A stretch of 64,000 nt of DNA from Sindora glabra (taxonomy: Eukaryota > Streptophyta > Magnoliopsida > Fabales > Fabaceae): NCBI GenBank assembly GCA_020226215.1, contig CM035231.1, positions 52,046,876 through 52,110,875 on the forward strand, given 5' to 3'. Every line of letters starts with the position of its first letter. Positions within the stretch are counted from its first letter, which is position 1. Shown one piece after another: positions 47,469-60,253 of this stretch. Made by a program: the position numbers and the translations under genes. The notes under the pieces are model-generated. The model had not been told where the DNA came from. It saw only the letters and a program-made list of their open reading frames with translations, and ran no database searches.

Positions 47469-49399
47469 TTAGTTGATAGTATCATCCTCTTGTGGAAGGC
47501 TCATGTTGCCATGGATTATGGATCCGTTGCCGTTGCCCTTAACATAACCACGATTTTCTATAACAACGACCCTGAACTTGTTCCAGTTTTGGCTTCCGTT
47601 ACCGTCGCTAATACAAGCACCACTATTGACCTTCGCATTAGAGAAATTTTGCCTGCCATCTCCATTATTGTTAAATGAATCTACTGTGCCGTTTATCGGT
47701 CCTACTCGAGCACTGCCGGATTTAGTACCATTAGATTCTGCACAAGTACTCTTGGATTTTGCTGAAGGACCCTGGCATTCTGTTGCAGTACCGCTGAATC
47801 CTAATGCATATATTGCAAATTTTCAGGGTATATATTGAAAATAATGCAAAATTAGAAAAAAAAACTATAATATATAATCAGATTAAATTGATTAAAATTA
47901 CATAACCAAATCACAAAAGAGATATACATAAAAATTTGATGCAAAGATTTAAATTGTGGTTGCCAGCAGCATTGCATTCTTGATTTCTTACAATTTTGCA
48001 CTGCAACAGCCATATTCACCGACGATTTTGATAATCACAGCAAAACAATAACTATAATTTAATATCCTGAATTGATGTAAGTAAGCATGCCTTATTCTCA
48101 TCAGCTATGGCGCTAATTACCATGGATATTATCACGGCAGATTTAGATCAAAAGGTTAAGACATAGAATGAAATACATTTAATAAAATGTGAAAATATTA
48201 GGGTCTCTGTTACAAAGTGTGACATTTATAATTAAATTCTGATTCTTTGTGAAAGAATGTAAATGTAGAAGTGACAAATAAAATACAAAATAGCAAGATT
48301 AATTTCTCAACTTACATTAATTCATTTATGGCTTTTGATAGAAATAAATGTGTTTCTGGATCATGTCAAGAGACTAATCCAAACATAATTGTTTCTCCAA
48401 AGCCAATAATTAAGTGTCAAGAGTTAAATTAAATCACCAAAATAGTAAACAGAACGGAAGACTCGAAACTTTTATTTTGAATCTTAAAAACAATTAAAAC
48501 CAATAAATCGAAAATAGATTCATATGTGAAGTTTGTATATAAGTTTCAAATGATTTTCATTGTTTAGTAGGTACAAATAAGAGGCAAATAAAAAAATCAT
48601 GAATAAAAAATATACATTATGACAATAAAAATACAAAATAATGTGTATATAGCCTTAACGGAGATTTGACCACTTCTTCATCACTATCTCTTATTTTGTT
48701 TCATGCTTTTATGATCCAATTAAACTCTCGTAACAAATCTTTCTCATATTTTAGATAACTATCCAATACAGAGATTTAAATTGCGCATACAATTAAGATT
48801 TCAATTTTAGTATGATTAATAAAATTGAAAGCAAATGCAGCTATTGCAACACAAAATTATAGAAAATTGTAAATATGTATAGTTTGCAACTGTAATATTA
48901 TGGTTGCAAACCACAATTTAAATCCCTAATGTAATACAAATATTTCTATCACAATTTGATTGATAAACAATTTCATTCATGCTGATTTTTGTATTATGAT
49001 TTACAATTTTATTGATGACAACGGAATCTACCGCAATTCAAAACCATAATATACAAAACTATAAAAAATTATAATTATAATAAACTTAACTAATATCTAA
49101 TAAGGATGTATATTGTACAAGAATGTAATAACAATTTTTTAAGCATTCGAGTGGCGGAGTGATTTACCTTCAGACGCTAATGGGGTGCTGCGGGATGGAG
49201 CTTCAGCCCAGGAGCAGAATTCCGCCGTCGCATATTCATTCGATAATGGCACGGAATTAGCAGCGCTGTTAATCATCGCACCAGAGAAGTTTTGGTCTCC
49301 GCTGCCAGAATTGTTGAAGGAATTTACAGTGCCATTGTTAGTCCTGGGGAGATCACCATCCTCAAGAAGTTTGAGAAGCTTTTCCATAATGGCTTCCAT
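47469..49399 (-). CDS. Gene D: Gly/Asn-repeat protein with amphipathic N-terminus and GNGSII motif
   Basis: Two exons: 49399-49168 and 47800-47469, with a phase-1 intron (GAAG|GTAAAT ... GCATTAG|GA). Total 564 bp, 187 residues. The N-terminus MEAIMEKLLKLLEDGDL could form a short amphipathic helix. Repeat 1 (23-50) starts GTVNSFNNSGSGDQNFSGA and continues MINSAA. Repeat 2 (115-142) starts GTVDSFNNNGDGRQNFSNA and continues KVNSGA. The two agree at most positions although they lie in different exons. The C-terminus (153-176) reads FRVVVIENRGYVKG, then NGNGSIIHGN, shared with gene E. No signal peptide or membrane segment is seen. The acceptor has a weak pyrimidine tract, the least certain part of the model. 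No TATA box was recognised. Function is unknown; assembly through the repeats is inference. Confidence 0.68.
47945..48065. repeat. Dispersed CCACAATTT-type repeat, copy 6, in the gene D intron 5' to exon 2
   Basis: AAATTGTGGTTGCCAGCAGCATTGCATTC, ACAATTTTGCACTGCAACAGCC, ATCACAGCAAAACAATAACTATAATTT. Confidence 0.65.
48830..49060. repeat. Dispersed CCACAATTT-type repeat, copy 7, in the gene D intron
   Basis: GCAGCTATTGCAACACAAAATTATAG, GTTTGCAACTGTAATATTATGGTTGCAAACCACAATTT. A second half lies at 49015-49055 (ACAACGGAATCTACCGCAATTC). Confidence 0.6.
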
Positions 49400-50324
49400 A
49401 GTAACCGAAGCCTTGAAAGTTTAGTAATTTTTTATGTTCGGACTGCGTTTTCTACAATCAAAGAAAGGGATAGCCTGCTTTAACACAAGTCTACAAATAT
49501 AAATTTCATTAAATGAACAGCAGAAGCGGAGCCTGCTAAACTTACGGGCATGGCCCTCCATTTTTTTAAAAGAAATTATATTCAATATAACTCTTTTTAT
49601 AAAAAAAAAAAAAAGGTTTGTAAGATCAGCTTCTTTTGTAAATGAAATAAATATAGTATAATGGATAAGTATTATTGAATTTTCCCTTTTAAAAATGGTG
49701 AGAACATAATGTATAATATCATATTCTTTATTGCTATTAAAAGTAAGATTTAAATTTGATTTATTAGTGGTATAAATTAATTTTATACTATCATTTATTT
49801 ATATATTGTTACATTATCAAAAAATTGTAAAACTCTCTTATTGTTAGTAAAAAAAATTTAGTTATTATTATTTTTCTTTTAATGATAATTTTTTATTGAT
49901 TGTGAAAAATGTATTAAACTAATAATATATCAAATTTAAACTCATAAAAATATCCTTTAAATATATCAAAACTCATTTAAGTTCAATACATTTGTTTGCA
50001 CAAGCTTGAGCTTAAATTTTGTAAACTCAATGAATTTTAACTTGATTCTGAACTCGTTTATTTTCATCAATTTTAAATTTGAATAAATAGATGTTTCATA
50101 ACTCAATTTATTTATTACTCTAATTCTCTACCTTAAGAACAAAAATTAAACAGTTTTTTGCCACTCCTAAACTATATCTCACCCTCCACCCTTGATAACA
50201 AGGATGTGACTTGAATAATATATTTAAGATTTTAACATCAAATTGGTCATATTAATTTTTATCAACATACATAATTGATTTAGGGTATTTTCTTTTTGGC
50301 GTAGGAAAGAAAGAACAAGAACAA

Positions 50325-50495
50325 TTATAATATTACAATCGCACGCAATATAGTAATTCCATTTGCGGTTTTGTTGCAATTCATAAAATTATGGATAAAT
50401 ACAGCCATAATAGTACTGAGTTGCAAAAACTTATAATTATGATATGGTTCTTAACAATAACACGTAATATTACAATTATGACCGCAATTTAAAAA
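50325..50495. repeat. Dispersed CCACAATTT-type repeat, copy 8
   Basis: TATAATATTACAATCGCACGCAA, GCGGTTTTGTTGCAATTCATAAAATTATGG, AATATTACAATTATGACCGCAATTT. Confidence 0.6.
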
Positions 50496-50599
50496 TCATT
50501 CATGCATCAACCCATATCCTAGTGTCAAATCATGCGACCATTTGTTGATTAGGTGTATCAATTCCTTGACCAAGTCAGGGTTGCAAGCTTTGAAGAAAT

Positions 50600-50830
50600 C
50601 AAGGCGGTGTTTGTTTATTATTCTTAAAAGTATGTTTTCTATTTTTTATTCATAAAAATAAAAGTCATGTTTGATAAGTATTTTTATAATCTATTTTTAA
50701 AAAGTATAATTTTAAATATATAATTTTAAAATAAAAATAAAATAAAATTTAAATATTTACTAATTTATTTTTTATTTATATATCAATTTTATAATTAAAT
50801 AAAATATTTTATTATTTACAATACTAATAA
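50600..50830. repeat. Partial MITE related to 53592-53890
   Basis: GGTGTTTGTTTATTATTCTTAAAA and AAAGTCATGTTTGATAAGTATTTTTATAATCTATTTTTAAAA closely follow the left part of the element at 53592. The right end is not identified. Confidence 0.45.
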
Positions 50831-50919
50831 TTTATATATACACACACAGATACAATCTAATTATTTGAGCTATGGAATCATAAATTGGAACTTCAATTTC
50901 GTGCGAAATATATAACAAT

Positions 50920-52095
<1,176 letters not shown>

Positions 52096-52928
52096 CACAT
52101 TAGACAATACTAATTAAATATATGTCTAAAATATTCATCACTTTGGTTGGCCAAATATTGTGTGTCTCTTTGATTTAATTTAAATAATTTATAATTTATA
52201 TAAAAAATAATTTTTATCATCAAAATATGAGCAAAACATGAATAATAATATATTAAAAATAATAATAATAACAACAACAAAAATGATAATATTATATATA
52301 TATATATAATAAAAATAGGACCTAAAATTATGTCTTGACTCTAAATCAAGTATTATTATTAAATATATAGAGTGATTAAGAAAATATGTAAAATTCAATA
52401 TAATGAATATAAAAGATTCAGGATTCAATTTTGAATTTCATTTTTTATGCCTATAGCATTTTTCTAATAATATTAATAGTAATAATAATAGTAGTAATAA
52501 TACGAATACTAAATTATATACTATAAATACTCCAAACATTTCTTTTTCGCCCTCCATTTAAAGAATTCTTTTTACTTATTTCTTTAGATTATTAAGAATA
52601 TATTTATTATCTTTCTTTCTATAATTGCTTTTACTATATCTATTGAATCTTCAGCTATTTTACATGCTAAATTACTAACTAATTTTTAAGAAATGGCAAA
52701 ATAATAAATGCTTTTTATTGTTAGAAATTTTGAGCCCTAATGAAAAAGTACTGGATCTCAGAATTAATAATATAATATTTTACCTCTCTAAAAAAATAAA
52801 AAAATGGCAAAAAGAGAAAAAGGGAATCCAAACCCATATCATATATACCTACTACTAGTTTTTCTCTATTAGCTTAGGCATCCAGCGCAAAATCCACTGC
52901 AGTTGAGCGTTATAATACGTAGCCGAAA

Positions 52929-53222
52929 ATGTTGGGCCATCATTTTCCAAGTTGGAATGAAAAGCTTGTGAATTCTTCTGAAAGACAACCCAATTTCAGC
53001 AAAATCTCAAAGGAGAATGAAACTGCAGCAAAAGACAGCAAACAATGCAGTGATCTCGCAGCTTGGAGCTCAGCAAAGGCGCAGGACTTCAGCAATCAAC
53101 CCAGAATCGTTGGTCTTATAATGAACTGCGGCCATGTTAACGGCAACGGATCCATCATATATGGCAACTTCAACTGCCCATCAATTAATAAATTTTATTT
53201 ATCATCGTTTCCTATAGAATAA
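52929..53222 (+). CDS. Gene E: single-exon relative of gene D with the GNGSII motif
   Basis: 97 residues, on the opposite strand to A-D. The N-terminus is MLGHHFPSWNEKLVNSSERQ. The middle RQPNFSK (19-25) and AQDFSN (50-55) correspond in order and spacing to RQNFSN and SQNWNK in gene D. The C-terminal part (58-80) reads PRIVGLIMNCGHVNGNGSII then YGN, aligned with VVVIENRGYVKGNGNGSIIHGN of D. The G-T-x-x-S-F-N half-repeat is missing, so it may be a truncated but open member, or a motif-only protein. No signal peptide or membrane segment was seen. AT-rich TATA-like sequence (CATATATACC, about 52840) is present upstream but not convincing. Function is unknown. Confidence 0.55.
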   Translation: MLGHHFPSWNEKLVNSSERQPNFSKISKENETAAKDSKQCSDLAAWSSAKAQDFSNQPRIVGLIMNCGHVNGNGSIIYGNFNCPSINKFYLSSFPIE

Positions 53223-53591
53223 GCTAAAAGTCAAAACACCTTAAATATTTGTATTTGTCAATTTATTACTTCTTCAATATTGAATTATAGCAACATATTT
53301 CTGCATTATTCTAGCCATCCAGAAAATATTCTCAACAAACAAAAGAATTATATATTTTTGGTATGAAATTAGATTACTGAATTAAAAAAATAATAAATTT
53401 AGCAAAATTTGTATGGAAGTAGTACTAAATTTTCAGTATTGGTGTAGTATTAAAAATATTTTTAAAAAAGGGTTAGAGGTCAAATTTTAAAAAGAATTCA
53501 CTTTATAACTCCTAGAATTTTCATTTGGAATAAATTACCTTTTAAAAATGAACATTTCAGACGTCAACTATTTTCAAAGGTAAAGCAATTC

Positions 53592-53890
53592 AGGGTCCGT
53601 TTATTTGTTGTCTTAAAAATGATTTTCTGTTTTTATATTTAAAAAAATTCTTGTTTGATAAATATTTCTATAAATCTATTTTAAAAAAACTATAACTCTA
53701 AATGTATATGTTAAAAAATAATTTTTATATTTTTAACTATTTATTTTTATATGATATTATTTTTTTAATTAAATGAACATATTCTTGTTTACTCATCGGA
53801 ACACTCTTTATTCTTTATTTCCTTAATTTGAAAATAAATTTTGAAAAAAAATAATAGTTATTAAAAATAATTCTCCAAATAAACTCTAAA
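53592..53890. mobile_element. MITE-like element, hAT-type ends
   Basis: The left end is AGGGTCCGTTTATTTG, and the complement of the right end is TTTAGAGTTTATTTGG. The 300-bp AT-rich interior has no coding capacity. A partial relative lies at 50600-50830. Confidence 0.5.
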
Positions 53891-53899
53891 TTAGGCATA

Positions 53900-55640
53900 A
53901 TGTTTAATAAAAAAACATAAAATTGAAAATTAGTTTTTTGTAAAGAAATATTTACAGAGGCATTATCTAGTCAAATGCTACAAACTAATAATGCATGATT
54001 TATTTTGTCCAATAATTAATTATGAGTTAACTTGATTTTCTTTCATATTATAATTAATAATAAATAATTATTAACTTATTATTTATATTTAATCAATTAC
54101 TAGATAAAATAGACCTGAGTATTATTAGTTGATAATATTTAAATAGTAATATCAAAAGATGACATGATAAGCAATATCTAATTTCTCTTTTTTATGAAGT
54201 ATTTTTTTTTTAGACGTTGCAGATTCAAACTGACTGATGGCCCAAAAGGATGACCGTGGAAAATTGGACTGAGGCCAATCTGTTAAAGCCTAAATAAGGT
54301 CTAGGCCTGAAAGTTGTTGGGGTCATCAGATGGGCCAAAATGATGTGTTGGACCCTCCGGCTCCATAGGACGTCAGTCACATGACCCTCCTCGACTCCTT
54401 TTTCTGGTCTCTCAAAATTTTCATTGCTTAATTATATTTATTTCTTTTGATGATTGGTTTAATTAAAATATATACATTCACCTCTGAAGTATGTTCATCA
54501 TTATAAAATGTAACAATGTTAATCTTTTAAATTGTTACTCATTTTTCAATATTATCCATTGTGATTGGAAGATCAATTTTCTATAATTTTTTTTTAAAAA
54601 ATTGTGTTGTTTCTTGGGGAAAAAATTATGCTCTCTTTTTTATAGATAATTATATTGCAATATTTGTATATATAAATATAGAACAATAGTCATATAGTTA
54701 TGAGAGATGACATTAAAAAAAATTATAATTAGAAAGTTAACATCATTATATTCTATAACAGTGGAAACACTTGAGAGATGATGGGAATGTATAATTCTAA
54801 AAAATGAGATATGTTGAGTGTAATTAAATCAAGTCATAAAAAGGTCGATGTAATTTCTCCATTATTTTCTTTTTATATGGGTGCTGTTTTATGTTTACAC
54901 AATTAACACGACTTGAACACGCTTAAGTTTTTTGTAAAAGTTTAATATAAAAATTACAATTTTATGTATAAGTTTTCTTTGGCATTGGATAAAATTTGTT
55001 TATTTGTTTAAGAAACTTATTTGTTTTACCAAAAATTATATGTAACAACTATATTAAAAAAATATAACTTTATTAACAAAAGTTATATCCAAGATTTCCT
55101 AAAAAAAATTTACATAAAAATTAAAATTTTCAATGAAAATGTTGAGAGTAGTAGCTGGCAAATAGTTTTTCAAAATACACTGAAAGCCCGAAAGATGTCC
55201 TCAGCAATTAACTTACCTCACCATGATCCAAATCAAATCAAATTTTGTTAAGCAGAATTCCACACAACATTTTGGGATCAAAGTTGCCTTTCCATATGCA
55301 ATGTAACGACGACAACAATTTAAAATTCTTAAAATTTTGATGTGTTTGACTTCGAAATACAACTCATATTACTTTAACATATTCTAATATTCTGATAATT
55401 TCCACATAGTTGCATTATACACATTTGCATTAGTATTAAAATGGACAGAAGAACTCATGTGATTTCGACTTCTAAATTGAAGGCTAACTTCTTGGTGTCC
55501 ATTAGGTTTCTCTAATAACAACCTGAATTTCCCATTTTATAGAAAAAATTATGGCCTTATATAGAAATGCCCAAACTGCTTCAGTTGGGTAAAATTGTCC
55601 TCAGAGGAAAAAATATTTACATTTCCTTCTGAATTTCCTT
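53900..55640. other. AT-rich intergenic DNA, no gene seen
   Basis: A GC-richer patch at 54210-54400 (GGCCCAAAAGGATGACC, GGGTCATCAGATGGGCC) has no open frame of note. The frame at 55021-55251 is Lys/Ile-rich low complexity. Confidence 0.45.
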
Positions 55641-55649
55641 GCTAGTATA

Positions 55650-55975
55650 AGGACCCATTTGGTTGGTTCAAACAAAAATGAACTTTCTATAGGAATTTGA
55701 TCTTTTCAGGAAGTTAATTCTCTTATTAACTTTTTCTAAAGTGCTTAAAATTGTTTAACTAGTAATGAAAATTAAAAATTCTTGCTAGGAGTTCTTATTA
55801 AAAGAATGTAGATAAATAATTTGTCATGTTTTAGGACAAGATAACACTTTCTAATGGTCCTACTTCCCTCATTTTTCCTATCAGTAGCTAACTAAACAAA
55901 TCAATGTATTTTTTAATTCTTAAAAAGTTGCACTTTTTATGTAACATTCTACCAACTAAACAATATTTAAAGTTG
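55650..55975. mobile_element. Possible MITE with TTTGGTTGGT-type inverted ends
   Basis: The left end is CCATTTGGTTGGTTCAAA, and the complement of the right end is TTGTTTAGTTGGTAGAATG. The AT-rich interior lacks coding capacity. Related ends appear near 29930 and 20430. Confidence 0.4.
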
Positions 55976-56604
55976 TAAGACAACCGACAAGATGAACAAA
56001 GTAAAAAATACATTAAAGTCATATGATATTATCAATTTGATTGTAAACGCAATTCCCCACCATTAACCAAGTAGAAAATTACACTTGAAGATAGCTTCAC
56101 TAGATGTAAGATGCAAAATATCTAAGTCTGTCACTCATCTTTGAATTTAATCCCTTATTTATAAAATTGGTGATTATTTCATCTCTTAAATTTCAAAACT
56201 TGTATTATTAGTTCCTTATTTATACTTTTATTATAATTATTCATCCTTCCACTCACATTTAACACTAAAATACAATAAGAAAGTAACCATGCATTTGATA
56301 GGTATTATTTATTAATTAATTTTAATATTTTTTATTTATTTTAACATTTTAAGTGAATAGAAAGATGAATAATTATAACAAAATTAAAAATAAGGAACCA
56401 ATAATAATAGTTGTGAAATTTGAGAAATGTAATTATCACAACCTTTACAAATGAGGTTCTAAATATTGTATTTGCTCTATTCTAAAATTGGACACAACTA
56501 ACAAAGGTGTACACTGGTATGAAATTAAAATATGAGGGATAATCTTAAGAAAACTAGGATAGGACTATTTGAAACACACCCTTACTTTCAATTATTATCA
56601 ACAT

Positions 56605-56854
56605 CACTATAGGAACTTCCAGACAGAAAGAGACATGATTGGTGAACCTTTCCATCCAATGATCAAGGAATTCTTATTCTTAATTACTAAATGTGCAAGA
56701 CCTTCCACAAGCAAATTTTTTAGCCACATGTTTTGCTTGGTACAGGGAAGACAATTGAGTTTCATCTCCTCTATTGAAAATTGTGTGAAAAAAGCCCTCC
56801 AAACATCTATCTTCACATGTTAAATGTTCCTTTTAGCTCCTTAAAATGCCAAAA
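56605..56854 (-). pseudogene. GRAS transcription factor, C-terminal part (SAW region)
   Basis: Minus-strand translation reads VKIDVWRAFFTQFSIEEMKL, then later NSLIIGWKGSPIMSLSVWKF followed by Leu and a stop. This is the C-terminal SAW subdomain of GRAS proteins, with its conserved W..G and terminal W. Upstream, toward 56850, the frame is broken, but GGCATTTTAA there fits the G-I-L segment that normally precedes it. It is the missing end of the gene at 60254-61350, from which it is separated by the LTR element. The split makes it a pseudogene. Confidence 0.85.
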
Positions 56855-59800
56855 TGTTCCTACACAAAGTGGCAATTTTGATAGCTCAATAAGCAAACAT
56901 ACTCAATTTTGGATAAAACTTGGTTATAAAGATCTTGTGGCTAAAATTTGGAATCAATTCGAATGATGTACTATTTTTCCAAAATTTTCTAAGTGTAAGG
57001 GTATTTTAACAATTTTAGCATGATTTAAGAATTTAGAGCAGTTTGAAAGCCTATTTCTAATCCTCACATTTTTTAATCTTTGTATGGATGCATTTTTGTG
57101 TGAATCAAACATCCAGAAGAGATGAACTTTTACTAGATTATGACAACTCTACAAAAGTATGTCTGCTTGTACTAGATTAACTTTTATTCAAAATACTCTT
57201 TAAGAAGATGAAGTATCAAGAAGGATTGGAGAGGTGCTTTAGTACTAAGCTAGAGATGCAAGTGTGTTAACTTTTTACCATTCCATGCATGCTCAAAAAA
57301 ATAAAATAGGGATAAACCAAGCAAACAAAATGTCCTTTCTCTTTATTCAAATTTATCCCTTTTGGCCCATTATACTTGGAGGCTCCCAATATGGAGATAT
57401 CTTATGGTTCAATATGCATGAGTGCTTTAGCAACATTCAATTATGACTTACAGACTTGTAAGTTCCATTATCTATTCCAAGAGTGTTATATGGGTTTAAT
57501 AGGAAGGCTAGCATGTTTGCCAAAAGTGGTAAGTATGCACCACATGAATTTGGCTAAAAAGCTACCAACCTATGACAAATGGTATTAGAGGTCAATTTAT
57601 GCCAAAAAGCTAAGATTGGATGCACCACATGATTTTGGCTAAAAATCTACTGGCCTATAACAGATGATATCAAAGGTCGGTTTATGCCAAAAAGCCAAGA
57701 TCAAATAGGCCACAATTGGCTTAGATGTAACTTGTCCAATACTATATGAAGGATGTGTAAAGCAATTATTCTCAAACTTGGTAGAGTCATTGCCAAAGAC
57801 GTAACTAAAGAATGCATCAAGTGTAAGCATTTGTGCCAAAAGGCTTGGTTATGTGCACAAGACGTTAGTTATGCATTCATTTATAGTAATGGCATCAAGA
57901 GATGGAGAACACCATCCAAAAGATAAGTGAATTAATAGCCTAGCCAAAGACTTAACTACAAAATGCATTAAGTGAAAGCATTTATGCCAAAAAACTTGGT
58001 TATGTGTACAAAACGTTGGTTATGCACTCATTCATAGTAATGGCATCAAGAGATAGAGAACACCATCCAAAAGATAAGTGAATTAATAGCCTATCCAAAG
58101 AAAGATAAGTGAATTAATAGCCTAGCCAAAAACTTGACTACATAATGCATCAAGTGAAAGCATTTATGCCAAAAGGCTTGGTTATGTGTACAAAACATTG
58201 GTTATGCACTCATTCATAGTAATGGTATCAAGAGATGGAGAACACCATCCAAAAAGATAAGTGAATTAATAGCCTATCTAAAAAAAGAAACTTTAGTCTT
58301 GCTAGAAAGCTTAACCATTTCCTAATGGATTAGTGAAACTAGAAGGTGAAGCCTTTGATCATACAAAAATGTGTGATTGTAATTGAAGGGCACAAGCAGA
58401 TTGCTCTAAAAGTAGTAGTCTAAATTTATGTCAAGGAAGTTTAAAGGGATTATTTGTTTTACTCAAAGCAGTACTACTTTAAAAAGCATTGTCAATGGGC
58501 AAAGTAGAGATTTTGCTGAATTGATTTAATATGACAATCTATGGGTTTGATTAAAAAAAAAAGTGTAATTGCCTATAAGATTCTTCAATGTAGTAGGCTA
58601 AGGTACTTTGTTATTTTATAGAGTAGCAATAATTACTCAAAAGAAAGGTAGCAAACTAGTATTACATAACCATGTGGTTAAGAGACTTCACAACAATTAA
58701 ATTGACATTTGCTTGTGCATAGGCAAAGTGGAACTGACGTTAGAATGGAGGATGCTTTATGCTCAACTGCCCTCTAGATGTTGAAATGAGGGAGCCATCA
58801 AAGGATATGCTTAAAGAATTTGTTAAAGGATGCAAGTGAATGAGAGGTTATGAAGATCATAATGCTATAGAGCATCAACTCTAAAAGGCAGTTGTGGTGA
58901 TTGATGAGATGCCAAAGGGTATTGATTCAAAGAAGATCAAAGGATCCAATCAAGTGTAAAAATGGTATTGTAAAGTATTATAAATTGATTGAAAATGATG
59001 TAAGCGAACTTGTGAGGAAGGTTATAGGGCTTATATGTAGATCAAGCATAAGTTTTGGCTTTTATACTAGTGTAATAGGACATTAGGTGCAAAACACTTA
59101 TTAGTAAGCAATTTAGAATGCTAAGCATTGCACATGAATTATAGTGTCAATACACACTTTTGCTATGGTGGTGGCACCATACATGCTATAGAGGTAGTGA
59201 ATACAAAATTGCAAAGGTAACTACTTATCAAACAAGTTAAAGAGATAATGAGTTAGGAAAAGCTAGTGGGAAAGCACCACTAAAGGGAGTTAGGCTACTT
59301 TGAAAGGAATTTATAGAGGTAGCCCTTTGAAAAATTTATGAAGGATGTATTTGGCCAAAAAGATACCAATATTGCAAAGATGATAGCCCAAATTCAAGAT
59401 GGAGAACACTCATAGCACTCAAAGGGACAAGTATAAGTGATTAAGTAGTAACTTAGAGGAGTAGGCTAGAGATCAACATGGAGTTTTGAGAGAATAAGTA
59501 GATTTTTCATAAAGTTATATCAAATTGAGGTGTGAATAAGGATATTGACATTTGAGTAGGGAAGAATGTTATAAGTTGGCAATTATGACAGTCTAGTAGG
59601 CAAACGTACTTGATTTTGGACAAGAGTTGGTGGGAAAATCAAACATGTTGTATAAGTCCTTTAGCTGAAATTTGATATCAATCTAAATTGTGTGCTATTT
59701 TTCTTGACTTTCCCAATTTGGGATATTTTAATAATTTTGGTGTGGTCTAAAAAATTAAAGGAATTTGAAAAGCTTATATTTCTAATCCTCATATTTTAAT

Positions 59801-60253
59801 CTTTGTATATGTGCATTTTGGTACCTAAAATGTTGCAAAAAGGGCTTATAACAACATAGAAAAAGTATATTTACTTATATCGAATGAACTTTTATTCAAA
59901 ATGCTTTTTAAGAAGATTGAGTGTTAAGAAGGCTCAGAAAGGGGCTTTGGCACTGAGCTAAGGATTCAAATGTGTTAGATTGTGACAATCCTCTACACAC
60001 TCAAAACTATGAAATGAGATATAAACTAAGTGAATGAAATGTCCTTCTCCCTATTCAAATTTGTCCCTTTCAGCCTATTATTCCTAAAAGCTCCCAGTGT
60101 GGACAAATCTTGCAACTCAATATGTACAGGTGCTTTAGCAAGATTCAATTGTGACTTGCAAACTTGTGAGTTTAATAGGAAAGTTAGCACATTTGCCAAG
60201 AGTAGTAAGCAAGCACTGCATGATTTCAAATAGAGAGTTACTAGCCTATGATG
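56855..60253 (+). mobile_element. LTR retrotransposon-like element with non-coding interior, inside the GRAS gene
   Basis: Two direct repeats (about 56855-57577 and 59567-60253) flank about 2 kb. The left LTR ends CCTATGACA and is followed by AATGGTATTAGAGG, a worn tRNA-Met primer site. GAGTAGGGAAGAA precedes the right LTR as a polypurine tract. The interior has no gag or pol motif, so it is a LARD-type or eroded element. The LTRs are clearly diverged, so it is old. A secure target duplication was not found and the ends may be off by some bases. Relatives lie at 5476-6002 plus 12085 and at 45122-45845. Confidence 0.75.
57775..58285 (+). repeat. Three-copy tandem repeat in the interior of the LTR element
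   Basis: Units of about 155-190 bp contain GCATTTATGCCAAAA..CTTGGTTATGTG, then TTGGTTATGCACTCATTCATAGTAATGG, then GAGAACACCATCCAAAAGATAAGTGAATTAATAGCC. They start near 57775, 57950 and 58130. A short partial repeat (AAAGATAAGTGAATTAATAGCCTA) lies between the second and third. Confidence 0.8.

Noticed and set aside
47490..47838. Plus-strand open frames opposite gene D exon 2
   Set aside because: They are antisense shadows of gene D. The minus-strand frame has splice sites, correct phase and paralogous motifs.
49185..49483. Plus-strand open frames opposite gene D exon 1
   Set aside because: They are antisense shadows of gene D exon 1.
59093..59500. Possible gag traces in the interior of the LTR element at 56855-60253
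   Set aside because: Only short Lys/Glu-rich stretches with many stops were seen, and no zinc knuckle or protease motif.
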